A program made the translations under genes and the position numbers. The notes beneath the pieces are model-generated. The model saw only the letters and a list, made by a program, of their open reading frames with translations, ran no database searches and was not told the DNA's origin. From the NCBI GenBank assembly GCA_038323965.1, contig JBBQHM010000003.1, positions 1 through 53,258 of the forward strand: 53,258 nucleotides of DNA. Direction: 5' to 3'. Below, piece after piece: positions 1-8,062 of this stretch (position 1 is the first letter of the stretch; the number at the start of each line of letters is the position of its first letter). Origin of the DNA: JBBQHM01 sp038323965 (GTDB lineage: Bacteria; Verrucomicrobiota; Verrucomicrobiia; Chthoniobacterales; UBA10450).

Positions 1-877
1 TCCCTTCCGGGACCGGATACGCGGGATATTTCGATTTCCAAAACTCCAGCTCAAGATTGCAGCTTTCGGCAATCGCCAGCGTGTTTGAAATTGCTTCAGG
101 AAATTCGCGGAAGAGTGCGCTCATTTCCGCCGGCGACTTCAAGTAAAGCTCCGGGAGATAGTGCATCCGTTTTTCGTCGCTCACCATCTTGCCGGTGCCG
201 ATGCAGAGCATCACGTCGTGCGGTTCCTGGTCTTCGCGCCGAAGAAAATGGACGTCGTTCGCTGCGACCAGGCCAAGTCCAAATTCCTTCGCGAAATGCG
301 GCAGAGTGCAGTTGCACTTTTTCTGCTCGGGCATCCCGTGGTCGTGCAGCTCGATGAAAAAATTATCCGCGCCCAAAATGTCCCGATATTCCGCCACGAA
401 CTTCTTCGCCTTGGCCACGTCGTCGACCTGAAGCGCGCTGTTCACTTCGCTGGCCAGACAGCCGCTCATTCCGATCAAGCCGTTCGAATGCGCTGCGAGC
501 AATTCCTTGTCGATGCGCGGTCGATAATGAAATCCGTCGAGATGCGCGATCGAAACCAATTTAACGAGGTTGCGGTAGCCGGCGTCGTCCTTCGCCAGCA
601 AGGTGAAGTGATAAGCAGATTTGCTCATCGTTGACGGGCGATCCTTGTGCGAACCGGGCGCGATATAGACCTCGCAACCAATGATCGGTTTGATCCCGGC
701 GCGCTTCGCTTCCTGGTAAAATTCGATTGCCCCGAAAAGATTTCCGTGGTCGGTCATCGCGATCGCCGGCATCCCAAATTCCGCCGCGCGCTGCATCGCC
801 TGCTTCATCCGCACCGCGCCATCGAGCAGCGAATACTCGGTGTGCAGGTGAAGGTGAACGAATTGCTCCGAAGGCAT
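1..877 (-). CDS. dnaE: DNA polymerase III alpha subunit, N-terminal part (cut by window edge)
   Basis: Catalytic subunit of the replicative polymerase. Reading the minus strand from the ATG at 877 gives 292 codons without a stop, running off the left edge. The N-terminus holds the PHP-domain motif HLHTEYSLLDG, then MTDHGNLFGAIEFY, GCEVYIAPGS and a later NDVHFL, all typical of DnaE-type alpha subunits. About a quarter of the usual ~1,150 residues is present, so the polymerase palm and fingers lie outside the window. Because no stop codon falls inside the window, the several open frames on the plus strand over 85-890 are only shadows of this gene. The gene is divergent from glnB, with about 160 bases between them. 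Its canonical start suggests DnaE1 rather than the error-prone DnaE2, but the C-terminus is needed to decide. Confidence 0.95.
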   Translation of the reverse strand, partial: MPSEQFVHLHLHTEYSLLDGAVRMKQAMQRAAEFGMPAIAMTDHGNLFGAIEFYQEAKRAGIKPIIGCEVYIAPGSHKDRPSTMSKSAYHFTLLAKDDAGYRNLVKLVSIAHLDGFHYRPRIDKELLAAHSNGLIGMSGCLASEVNSALQVDDVAKAKKFVAEYRDILGADNFFIELHDHGMPEQKKCNCTLPHFAKEFGLGLVAANDVHFLRREDQEPHDVMLCIGTGKMVSDEKRMHYLPELYLKSPAEMSALFREFPEAISNTLAIAESCNLELEFWKSKYPAYPVPEG

Positions 878-1036
878 CTATTTTCATTATAGATGACGCC
901 GAATAATCGCAAAACTTTCCGTGATTTTGGTGCAAAAAAATCAATGCTTGCACCGTCGCGTCGCGGTTGCTAAGGAAGCGCGTGGCGCGGTTGACTACCG
1001 ATCAGAAATCGGAAAAGCGCGCGCCCTTTACCCCAC

Positions 1037-1375
1037 ATGAAAAAGCTCGAAGCCATCATTAAGCCGTTCAAGCTGGAGGAAGTGAAGGAGGCCCTGGCCG
1101 AGCTCGGCATCGAGGGGATGACTGTCACTGAAGTCAAAGGCTTCGGCCGCCAGAAAGGTCACACCGAAATCTATCGTGGGAGCGAATACACCGTTGATTT
1201 CCTGCCGAAGGTTAAAGTCGAGGTCGTGCTGGCCGACGATATGGTCGATCGCGCTGTGATCGAGGTCGTGAAGGCGGCCAAGACCGGTAAGATCGGCGAC
1301 GGCAAAGTTTTCGTTTTACCTGTCGAACACGCGGTCCGCATTCGGACCGAAGAGATCGGCGAAAAAGCAGTTTGA
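1037..1375 (+). CDS. glnB: Nitrogen regulatory protein P-II
   Basis: Trimeric signalling protein that reads 2-oxoglutarate, ATP/ADP and glutamine status and controls glutamine synthetase and nitrogen transcription. At 112 residues it has the normal family length. The N-terminus MKKLEAIIKPFKLEEVKEAL and the T-loop are intact, with the uridylylation-type tyrosine at residue 51 (GSEYTVDF). The C-terminal KTGKIGDGKVFVLPVE segment is the nucleotide-binding B-loop and strand. It lies 135 bases upstream of glnA in the same direction, the classic glnB-glnA pairing. A palindromic repeat occupies the gap, so the two genes may be only partly co-transcribed. No amtB is nearby; GlnB and GlnK cannot be told apart from sequence alone. 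Confidence 0.95.
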   Translation: MKKLEAIIKPFKLEEVKEALAELGIEGMTVTEVKGFGRQKGHTEIYRGSEYTVDFLPKVKVEVVLADDMVDRAVIEVVKAAKTGKIGDGKVFVLPVEHAVRIRTEEIGEKAV

Positions 1376-1394
1376 GTTTAACGATCTCCGCCCC

Positions 1395-1477
1395 GTCATT
1401 CCGAGCGCAGTCGAGGAACCCCGTCGCGTCACAATAAGCTTAATTCCGCGGGGTCCCTCGACTTCGCTCGGGATGAC
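1395..1477. repeat. Dispersed palindromic repeat, copy 1
   Basis: An 83-base inverted repeat in the glnB-glnA gap. The left arm 1395-1422 and right arm 1450-1477 are 28 bases long and complementary apart from three positions. The left arm starts GTCATTCCGAGCGCAGTCGA and the right arm ends CTTCGCTCGGGATGAC. A second, related copy lies at 21731-21823. It would form a strong hairpin in RNA and could attenuate readthrough from glnB to glnA. It encodes nothing. The family looks like a REP/MITE-type non-autonomous element. Confidence 0.85.
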
Positions 1478-1510
1478 CTTTTGCTAACTCAACCTTGCAG
1501 CCCTAACTCC

Positions 1511-2935
1511 ATGGCCAAACCGATCAAAGACCCCTCCGACGTCACCAAACTCGTCAAAGATAACGGCGTTAAGCTCGTCGACTTCAAGTTCACCGATCTC
1601 CCGGGAGCGTGGCAGCATTTCACCACCACGCTCACTGAATACAGCGAGGATATTTTCACCGAAGGTCTTGGCTTCGACGGCTCGAGCATTCGCGGGTGGC
1701 GCGCGATCAACGCGTCCGACATGCTGGTTATTCCCGACCCGACAACAGCCTGGATCGATCCGTTTAACGCGGAGCCGACGCTGTCGTTGATCTGCACGAT
1801 CGTCGATCCGATCACGCGCGAGCCTTACGATCGCGACCCGCGCGGAATTGCCGAGCGTGCGGAAGCTTATCTCAAAAGCACGGGCATTGCCGACACGGCG
1901 TTTTTTGGACCTGAGGCAGAGTTCTTCATCTTCGACGATGTCCGTTACAGCTACTCCAACAACAGTTCGTTTCATGCTGTCGATAGCGGCGAAGGCCATT
2001 GGAACAGCGCGCGCGAAGAGTACCCGAATCTAGGTTACAAAATCCGCGCCAAGGAAGGTTACTTCCCCGTTCCGCCCGCAGACACGCAGCAGGATCTGCG
2101 CAATGAAATGTGCCTTGAGCTTGAGAAAGCGGGCATCCCGATTGAGAGACAGCATCACGAAGTCGCGACGGCGGGCCAGGCGGAAATCGATATCCGTTTT
2201 GCGCCGATGAAACAGATGGGCGACTGGATGCAATACTACAAATATATCGTGCGCAACGTTGCGCGCCGGCACAACAAGACGGTCACGTTCATGCCGAAAC
2301 CGATCTTCGGCGACAACGGCAGCGGCATGCACACCCACATGTCTTTGTGGAACGGCGACAAGCCGCTTTTTGCAGGCAACGGCTACGCTGGACTCTCCGA
2401 GCTCGCCCTCTTTTTCATCGGCGGAATTCTGAAACACGCGCCTGCGCTTACCTGTATCACGAATCCGACGACGAATAGTTACAAGCGACTCGTTCCGGGA
2501 TTTGAAGCGCCCGTGAATCTCGCCTACTCAGCCCGCAATCGCTCCGCCGCGATCCGCATCCCGACCTACAGCGCAAATCCGAAGGCGAAGCGCGTGGAGT
2601 TCCGCACGCCCGATCCGAGCGCGAACCCCTATGTCGCCTTCAGCGCGCTGCTCCTCGCCGGGCTTGATGGAATTCAGAACCGCATCGATCCCGGCGATCC
2701 GCTGGACAAGAATCTTTACGAACTTCCACCCGAAGAACTCGCGAATGTCCCCAGCGTTCCCGACTCGCTCAGCGGAGCAATCCAGGCGCTCGAGAAAGAT
2801 CACGCCTTTCTGCTGCGCGGCGATGTCTTTAATGCGGACTTCGTCGCCAACTGGCTCGAGATGAAGCAAAAAGATTACGACGCTCTTCGGCTGCGCCCGC
2901 ATCCGTACGAGTTTGCGATGTATTACGACGTCTAG
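1511..2935 (+). CDS. glnA: Glutamine synthetase type I
   Basis: Converts glutamate, ammonia and ATP to glutamine; cytoplasmic dodecamer and main entry point of nitrogen. The frame is open from an ATG at 1481, but the protein resembling the family starts at the ATG at 1511 (MAKPIKDPSDVTKL), giving 474 residues, the usual GSI length. Visible family signatures are LGFDGSSIRGW near the N-terminus, GDNGSGMHTHMSLW near residue 267, and NRSAAIRIP near 340. Tyr403 sits in KNLYELPPEE, matching the adenylylation site of GSI-beta enzymes, so covalent control by an adenylyltransferase is likely, in line with the PII gene just upstream. No clear Shine-Dalgarno sequence is seen before either start. The next gene overlaps its end by 23 bases. 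Confidence 0.95.
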   Translation: MAKPIKDPSDVTKLVKDNGVKLVDFKFTDLPGAWQHFTTTLTEYSEDIFTEGLGFDGSSIRGWRAINASDMLVIPDPTTAWIDPFNAEPTLSLICTIVDPITREPYDRDPRGIAERAEAYLKSTGIADTAFFGPEAEFFIFDDVRYSYSNNSSFHAVDSGEGHWNSAREEYPNLGYKIRAKEGYFPVPPADTQQDLRNEMCLELEKAGIPIERQHHEVATAGQAEIDIRFAPMKQMGDWMQYYKYIVRNVARRHNKTVTFMPKPIFGDNGSGMHTHMSLWNGDKPLFAGNGYAGLSELALFFIGGILKHAPALTCITNPTTNSYKRLVPGFEAPVNLAYSARNRSAAIRIPTYSANPKAKRVEFRTPDPSANPYVAFSALLLAGLDGIQNRIDPGDPLDKNLYELPPEELANVPSVPDSLSGAIQALEKDHAFLLRGDVFNADFVANWLEMKQKDYDALRLRPHPYEFAMYYDV

Positions 2936-4772
2936 TCGCAAACGCACAGGGGCTGATTCGCGAACCGTTGGTCTTTTGGCCATCGCGATTTGCGCGCTTA
3001 CCTGGGCTGTTTTCGGTCAGGCTCTCGCGTTCGATTTCGTCAGTTACGACGATACGGATCTTATTTTCCGGACACCGCAGGTGGCGCGAGGGTTAACGCT
3101 GAGCGGCATCGCGTGGGCGTTCACGCATACTCATGCGCAGAACTGGAATCCGCTGACGACGATCACTCACATGATCGATTGCAGTGTCTGGGGTTTGCAC
3201 GCCGCAGGTCCGCACGCGGTCAACGTGCTACTGCATAGCTTCACCGCGGCGCTACTTCTGGTTGCCTTCACGCGAATGACGGGCGCGGTATGGCAGAGCG
3301 CGTTCGTCGCTGCGTTGTTTGCTATTCATCCGGCGCATGTCGAATCGGTCGCCTGGATCGCCGAGCGCAAAGACACGCTGAGCGGGTTATTTTTCGCCAT
3401 CACGTTGTGGACCTACACGCGCTACGTCGCGAACCCGACGAGACGAAAATTTCTCTGGGTCGGTTTCGCATTGGTCGCAGGTCTTCTGGCCAAGCCAATG
3501 CTGGTCACGATTCCGTTTCTACTGCTTCTGCTCGACTACTGGCCGCTCCAACGCTTCACCCGCCAGGCAATGTTGGAGAAAATTCCACTCGTTATTCTTG
3601 CGGTCGCCTCGTCCGCCGCGACGCTGTTTTTCCAGCAGAGCGTCGTTGCGGGCTCGGCCATTCCCCTCCCCTTCCGCTTAGAAAACGCAGCAGTCAGCTA
3701 CGCGATTTATTTACGGCAACTTTTTTGGCCGCGGGATCTGGTGCCGCTTTACCTTCATCCGGTCGATAAAATCGCAACCACGACCTGGGGTGCGGCACTT
3801 GCGTTAATCATCACGCTTAGCGCGATCGCCATCGTCCTCCGTCGCCGGGCCCCGTATGTGTTCGTCGGCTGGTTTTGGTTTGCTGGAATGCTGGTGCCAG
3901 TCATCGGAATTGTGCAGGTCGGAATGCACGCCCACGCCGATCGCTACACTTACCTGCCTTTTATCGGGCTTTTCGTTGTGCTCACCTGGGCGGCGACTGA
4001 ATTCGCTGGCTCAATTCCTCGCCGACAGACGCTCCTCGTCGCTTCTTCCGCAATCGTTCTGCTTATTCTTTCCGGGTGCGCGTTTCGACAGGTCCGCATC
4101 TGGAGGAACAGCGACACACTTTGGACGCATAGTCTGGCGGTCGATCCGGACAATGATGCAGCGCATGCCTCCTTCGCAGCGGTGCTTTTCGAGAAAGGTC
4201 GGACGATGCAGGGCGTTGCTCACATGCGCCGGGCCGTTGAGTTGCGACCGTCAAACGCGGGTCGCTACGGTGGCGGCGCGCTCAGTTTGGGCGGGGAGCA
4301 GCTTGAAAAAGGGGTCGAGTTTTGGCTGCAGGCAGTGCAGGAACAGCCGGACGATTTGCCCGCGCAAAACACTCTAGGCGCGTTACTTATGCAGCAACAT
4401 CGCCCGGCCGAGGCGATCTCAATTTGGGAACATGCATTGACACAAAATCCCAATGATGGAAATGCCCAAAGCAATCTTGCGTGGGCGCTTGCGGCCTGTC
4501 CGGAGGCGCGATTGCGCAACGGAACCCGCGCGCTCGAATTGATAACTAGTGCGATGAAATTACCGGACGCAACATCGCCGATCCTCTACCGGACCCTCGC
4601 CGCCGCTTACGCTGAATGCGGCCGCTTCGACGACGCGATCGGTGCCGCGAACGAAGGTCGGAAGCTTGCGCGCGTCGAGGGCAACACGAGTCTCAGCGCA
4701 GAACTGGACGCCAACCTCGCGCTCTTTCGTCAACATCAACCAATTCGCGATGAATCGATGTCCCAGCGCTGA
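2913..4772 (+). CDS. TMTC/GT-C-like polytopic membrane protein with C-terminal TPR repeats
   Basis: A 619-residue protein with about 10 hydrophobic segments in residues 20-400, followed by a soluble region of tetratricopeptide repeats (from about residue 405; AVDPDNDAAHASFAAVLFEKG and AEAISIWEHALTQNPNDGNA are repeat units). The N-terminal part has the layout of TMTC-type transferases: an early acidic motif (FVSYDDTDLIF), then WNPLTTITHMIDC, HAVNVLLHS and FAIHPAHVESVAWIAERKD. Eukaryotic TMTC proteins are O-mannosyltransferases using a lipid-linked sugar; bacterial members are largely uncharacterised. The ATG at 2913 lies 23 bases inside glnA, implying translational coupling; no better in-frame start follows soon. 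The exact donor and acceptor are unknown. Confidence 0.7.
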   Translation: MRCITTSSRKRTGADSRTVGLLAIAICALTWAVFGQALAFDFVSYDDTDLIFRTPQVARGLTLSGIAWAFTHTHAQNWNPLTTITHMIDCSVWGLHAAGPHAVNVLLHSFTAALLLVAFTRMTGAVWQSAFVAALFAIHPAHVESVAWIAERKDTLSGLFFAITLWTYTRYVANPTRRKFLWVGFALVAGLLAKPMLVTIPFLLLLLDYWPLQRFTRQAMLEKIPLVILAVASSAATLFFQQSVVAGSAIPLPFRLENAAVSYAIYLRQLFWPRDLVPLYLHPVDKIATTTWGAALALIITLSAIAIVLRRRAPYVFVGWFWFAGMLVPVIGIVQVGMHAHADRYTYLPFIGLFVVLTWAATEFAGSIPRRQTLLVASSAIVLLILSGCAFRQVRIWRNSDTLWTHSLAVDPDNDAAHASFAAVLFEKGRTMQGVAHMRRAVELRPSNAGRYGGGALSLGGEQLEKGVEFWLQAVQEQPDDLPAQNTLGALLMQQHRPAEAISIWEHALTQNPNDGNAQSNLAWALAACPEARLRNGTRALELITSAMKLPDATSPILYRTLAAAYAECGRFDDAIGAANEGRKLARVEGNTSLSAELDANLALFRQHQPIRDESMSQR

Positions 4773-4823
4773 CCAAGGAATATCCTTGCAACTTCGCTCC
4801 CCCGTCCGAAGCTTTCATTACCT

Positions 4824-5135
4824 ATGAACTTGCTCGCGAGTTTCATGAATCTGGCTGGTCCGGATTTAATCGTCATTCTACTCATCGTGCTCGTGCTTTT
4901 CGGCGCCAAAAAATTGCCCGAACTCGCGAAGGGAATGGGGCAGGCGGTTAAAGAATTCCAAAAAGCGAAAGACGAATTCACGGACGAGTTGCACAAGGCG
5001 GAAACTTCTGAGCCGAAAGCACCTGATGTGCGGCAGGCTCAAGCGACCGTTCCACGCATCGAGCAATCCGCGCCCGTCATACCGCCCGATCCGAGTCCAA
5101 CGGTGACGCCGGTCGACAAGACTGATATCGTTTAA
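4824..5135 (+). CDS. tatA: Sec-independent translocase subunit TatA/TatE
   Basis: Pore-forming component of the twin-arginine pathway that exports folded proteins. The 103-residue protein has one N-terminal transmembrane helix (LIVILLIVLVLFGAKKLPEL, with the FGAKKLPEL hinge typical of TatA), an amphipathic helix (AKGMGQAVKEFQKAKDEF) and a disordered, proline-rich tail. A second ATG at 4845 (MNLAGPDLIV) is an equally plausible start. No tatB or tatC adjoins it, so the rest of the translocase lies elsewhere. Window genes likely to need Tat include the ferritin-like protein at 48767-49474, whose signal has RRRSFLKFAG. Confidence 0.9.
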   Translation: MNLLASFMNLAGPDLIVILLIVLVLFGAKKLPELAKGMGQAVKEFQKAKDEFTDELHKAETSEPKAPDVRQAQATVPRIEQSAPVIPPDPSPTVTPVDKTDIV

Positions 5136-5191
5136 TTGGCGGCTGCACCCGGTTGACGTTCTCGCCAGCGTGCGAGACTTTCGCCGCTCAC

Positions 5192-5473
5192 ATGTCCGAC
5201 CCTGCACTGCGACAGCAAATCAAGGAAATGCTCGTGAAGAGCCTGATGCTGCAGACCACTCCCGACCAGATCGGCGATAATCTTCCGCTGTTCGGTCCAA
5301 ACAGCCTTGGGCTCGACTCAATCGATGCGCTCGAGCTGGCTGTCAGCATGGAAAAAACATTCGGCGTTGGCCTGCCGAATTCTGAGATTGCGACTAAGGC
5401 CCTGCGCAGCGTGAGCACGATGGCCGATTACATTTGCGAAAATCGCGGCTCGTTGCCGGATTCGCCAGCGTGA
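5192..5473 (+). CDS. Acyl carrier protein-like
   Basis: A small 93-residue protein whose core LGLDSIDALELAVSME carries the DS(I/L) serine that accepts the 4'-phosphopantetheine arm. Upstream residues (DQIGDNLPLFGPNSLGLDS) match the helix I-loop region of carrier proteins. The frame is open from 5153, but MSDPALRQQ at 5192 gives the natural length. The stop overlaps the GTG start of the next gene (GTGA), so it is translationally coupled to a glycosyltransferase rather than to fatty-acid synthesis genes. It is therefore probably a specialised carrier protein; its acyl or aminoacyl cargo cannot be deduced. Confidence 0.85.
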   Translation: MSDPALRQQIKEMLVKSLMLQTTPDQIGDNLPLFGPNSLGLDSIDALELAVSMEKTFGVGLPNSEIATKALRSVSTMADYICENRGSLPDSPA

Positions 5474-6594
5474 ATTTCCTTTTTCTCGAGAGCAGCCGCA
5501 GCTGGGGCGGCCAGGAATATCGCACCTGTCTCGAGATCAACTGGCTAAACGCGAACGGTCACGCAGCATGGTTCATTGTCGATCCCGACAGCGAAGTTTT
5601 CGCGAAGGCGCGCGAAGCCGGGACGCGTGTGCTGCCGTTGAATCTCAAGCAGCGCTTTAACGTCCTGACCACGCTGCGTCTGTGGAAGTTCTGTCGCGCG
5701 CACGCGATCGACATCGTGAAAACGTACAGCTCGAAAGATCATTGGCTCGCGCTGCCGTTGTATTGGGCGGGCTGGCCGCTGACCCGGTCGCGTTGCATCA
5801 CCGATCCGGTCGGCAGCTGGAGTCGCAGCTACATTTTTCGGCACGGCTGTTCCAAGGTTGTCGCCGACGCCGGCGTGATAAAAACGCAGCTCGTCGAGAA
5901 GAATGGCGTGGATGCAAATCGCATCGAAGTCATCGGCTCGGCGGTGCATTTGGACAAATTCAATCCGGAGCACGATGGCGCGGCTTTTCGACAGGAATTC
6001 GGTGTCGTAACGGAGGCGCCGTTGATCGTTAACATCGGGATGATTCGTCCCGACAAAGGACAGACTCAGCTCGCGGAAGCTGCCGCGCTGGTAGTCGCGC
6101 AGCGTCCGGACGCACGCTTCATATTCGTGGGAAAAGGAACAGGGAAAGGAACGCGCGAAGCTCGACTCCGCGAAGTGATTAATGCGGCAGGAATCGCGGA
6201 CAAAGTTTTCATGGCCGGATATCGCTGGAACACGCCGGAAATTCTCGCCGCGGCGGACATCGTGGCAATCGCATCGCTGCACACCGAAGCGTCGCCGATC
6301 GTCCTTCGAGAAGCCTTCGCTTGCGGCCGGGCCGTGGTTGCGACTGCGGTCGGCGACGTTCCCGAGGTCATGGTCGATGGCGAAAACGGGTTACTGGTGA
6401 ATCCGGGATCGCCTTTGGAATTAGCGACGGCGATCCTTCGCTTCATTGACGACGATGCCTTGAGATTGCGTTGTGCGAATAATGCCCTGCAATTCGCGCG
6501 CAAGCATTTCGCTTTCGATCAGATGATGGCGTCGAAATTAAGCGTCGATGAAACGCTGGTGAACGCGACCCGGGCTAAGCGCCGGCCACGTTAA
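5470..6594 (+). CDS. GT4-family glycosyltransferase
   Basis: Predicted retaining glycosyltransferase with a GT-B fold, 374 residues. The N-terminal domain begins MNFLFLESSRSWGGQEYRT, with the glycine-rich loop that contacts the acceptor. The C-terminal domain has NIGMIRPDKGQ, the nucleotide-sugar region HTEASPIVLREAFACGRAVV (the E-x7-E motif) and GDVPEVMVDGENGLLV. The frame is open from an ATG at 5434 inside the carrier-protein gene, but the GTG at 5470, which overlaps that gene's TGA, fits the family start better. Its 3' end overlaps the convergent LOG gene by 20 bases. Sugar and acceptor are unknown; envelope polysaccharide or lipid glycosylation is the natural guess. Confidence 0.88.
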   Translation: MNFLFLESSRSWGGQEYRTCLEINWLNANGHAAWFIVDPDSEVFAKAREAGTRVLPLNLKQRFNVLTTLRLWKFCRAHAIDIVKTYSSKDHWLALPLYWAGWPLTRSRCITDPVGSWSRSYIFRHGCSKVVADAGVIKTQLVEKNGVDANRIEVIGSAVHLDKFNPEHDGAAFRQEFGVVTEAPLIVNIGMIRPDKGQTQLAEAAALVVAQRPDARFIFVGKGTGKGTREARLREVINAAGIADKVFMAGYRWNTPEILAAADIVAIASLHTEASPIVLREAFACGRAVVATAVGDVPEVMVDGENGLLVNPGSPLELATAILRFIDDDALRLRCANNALQFARKHFAFDQMMASKLSVDETLVNATRAKRRPR

Positions 6595-7645
6595 TCGCAT
6601 CGATCAGCTGGCGAAACCGGCCGAAACTTCGTCGATGCGGCGTTAATACAAGTCGCGGCAGATCCCAAATCTCCGGCTCGTTTTTTTCCTGTCGCAGCGC
6701 TGTCGTCTGCTCGATTTCGCCGAGACGAACGACGTCGGCAAAATCGCGGTTTAAGGAAACAAGGCCGGAGGACGAAATCTTGTGCGCAAGCCGTATGACG
6801 AGCTGCTCGCCCACCCAGCGGGAGGATTGATAAACGCTGTAGAAATTCACGATCTCTGCCACGGCCGCAGCGACCGTCTCGAACCGTTTGAACAGACAAA
6901 AATCTTCCTTGCCGATGTAACCGAAATCGAAGAGCTGCTCCGTCACAAATCTCAGCCACGTTTCCCAGTAACGGCCATCCGGTTTATCGAGCAGGACGAT
7001 GGGAATGATCCTCGCTTTTCCAGTTTGCATCAGTGTCAACGCCTCGAATCCTTCGTCCATGGTGCCGAAGCCGCCCGGGAAAAGCGCGAAGGCGTGCGTT
7101 TCCTTCACGAAATTCAGCTTACGCGTGAAGAAGTAATTGAAGTTGATGAGCTTTGGGTCGCCCTCAATCGTCACATTCGCGTGCTGCTCGAAGGGCAAGC
7201 GAATGTTCAGTCCGAAACTTTTCGCGCGACCCGCCCCGAGTTGCGCGGCGCCCATGATTCCCTCACCGCCTCCAGTGATGACCATATAGTTTCGCGCCAC
7301 CATCTCCCGCGCGAACTCTTCCGCGGCGATGTACTGTGCTTCGCTGGGCGGCGTTCGCGCTGAACCGAAGACACACACTTTCCGGAATTGCCGATAACCG
7401 GAAAATACCTTGGCAGCATATCGCATCTCCTTGAGCGACCGCGTCATCAGTTTCAGGTCGGCGGTTCCCATTTTGTCCCGCGCCATCTTCAGCACGGTGA
7501 CGATCATCTCCTCGATTAATTCCGGAGATTTTTCCGCGCCCCAATCCGATACGAGTTCGCGCACACGCTCATCGAACGCGGGATCGATCGTTGACTGTCG
7601 TTGCGACGGTTGGTTATGCGTGGCGCCGCCGGTAAAATCTTCCAT
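6575..7645 (-). CDS. LOG-family (TIGR00730-type) Rossmann protein
   Basis: The 356-residue protein carries the signature PGGFGTMDE at residues 190-198, plus FGSARTPP (93-100) and GGGEGIMGAAQLGA (125-138). These define the Lonely-Guy/TIGR00730 fold, often misnamed lysine decarboxylase. Characterised members hydrolyse nucleoside monophosphates such as cytokinin ribotides. This one has about 80 extra N-terminal residues and a long C-terminal extension, so it belongs to the larger subgroup and its substrate may differ. It seems to be expressed with the TonB-domain gene upstream, six bases away. Its stop overlaps the convergent glycosyltransferase. Confidence 0.85.
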   Translation of the reverse strand: MEDFTGGATHNQPSQRQSTIDPAFDERVRELVSDWGAEKSPELIEEMIVTVLKMARDKMGTADLKLMTRSLKEMRYAAKVFSGYRQFRKVCVFGSARTPPSEAQYIAAEEFAREMVARNYMVITGGGEGIMGAAQLGAGRAKSFGLNIRLPFEQHANVTIEGDPKLINFNYFFTRKLNFVKETHAFALFPGGFGTMDEGFEALTLMQTGKARIIPIVLLDKPDGRYWETWLRFVTEQLFDFGYIGKEDFCLFKRFETVAAAVAEIVNFYSVYQSSRWVGEQLVIRLAHKISSSGLVSLNRDFADVVRLGEIEQTTALRQEKNEPEIWDLPRLVLTPHRRSFGRFRQLIDAINVAGA

Positions 7646-7651
7646 GTCGCT

Positions 7652-8020
7652 TTATTGGATATGAGATCCAATTGACCCCGACCTGGCGTACTCAAAAGGA
7701 ATCACCGCGTGATCGAGCAGGTTCGGTTTCGCCTTCCACTGCAGAAACGTCGCCGCGATCGAATCGTCGAGAATTTTTACCCCGGTACTGCGGAGGACTT
7801 TAATCTCCGTGACCTTCCCATTACTGCGGTCAATCGTTAATCGAAACCAGCCTTTGCCACTTTTGTGCCAGGCTTTTGCGATCTCCGGATACTTGGGCGG
7901 ATAGGCTTTTGTAAAGTAAGCGTTTAACTCGCTCGGCGGCGGTTCCGCTTTGAAGTTTTCGGCAAACCCCGATGAAACTGTTGCCAATAGCACACTCAGC
8001 CAGATGAATTCCTTTCGCAT
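7652..8020 (-). CDS. Secreted TonB C-terminal-domain protein
   Basis: A 122-residue protein with a cleavable-looking signal peptide (MRKEFIWLSVLLATVSSGFAE) followed directly by a TonB C-terminal fold: YPPKYPEIAKAWHKSGKGWF, then LTIDRSNGKVTEIKVLRSTG and LDDSIAATFLQWKAKP. TonB proteins link inner-membrane energy to outer-membrane receptors, but this one lacks the membrane anchor and proline-rich spanning region. It is therefore more likely a periplasmic single-domain relative than a working energy transducer. It sits between the LOG and hydrolase genes on the minus strand. No exbB/exbD or receptor gene is near. Confidence 0.75.
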   Translation of the reverse strand: MRKEFIWLSVLLATVSSGFAENFKAEPPPSELNAYFTKAYPPKYPEIAKAWHKSGKGWFRLTIDRSNGKVTEIKVLRSTGVKILDDSIAATFLQWKAKPNLLDHAVIPFEYARSGSIGSHIQ

Positions 8021-8062
8021 GTTACGAGGTTAAAACTCGACGATTCAGCGTCAACCGAATGC

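Noticed and set aside
85..892. Plus-strand open frames at the left edge as genes
   Set aside because: They are antisense shadows of the dnaE N-terminus, whose minus-strand reading has clear PHP-domain motifs.
878..1036. Sigma-54 promoter upstream of glnB
   Set aside because: GG and GC dinucleotides near 930-955 are not spaced by ten bases; no -24/-12 consensus found.
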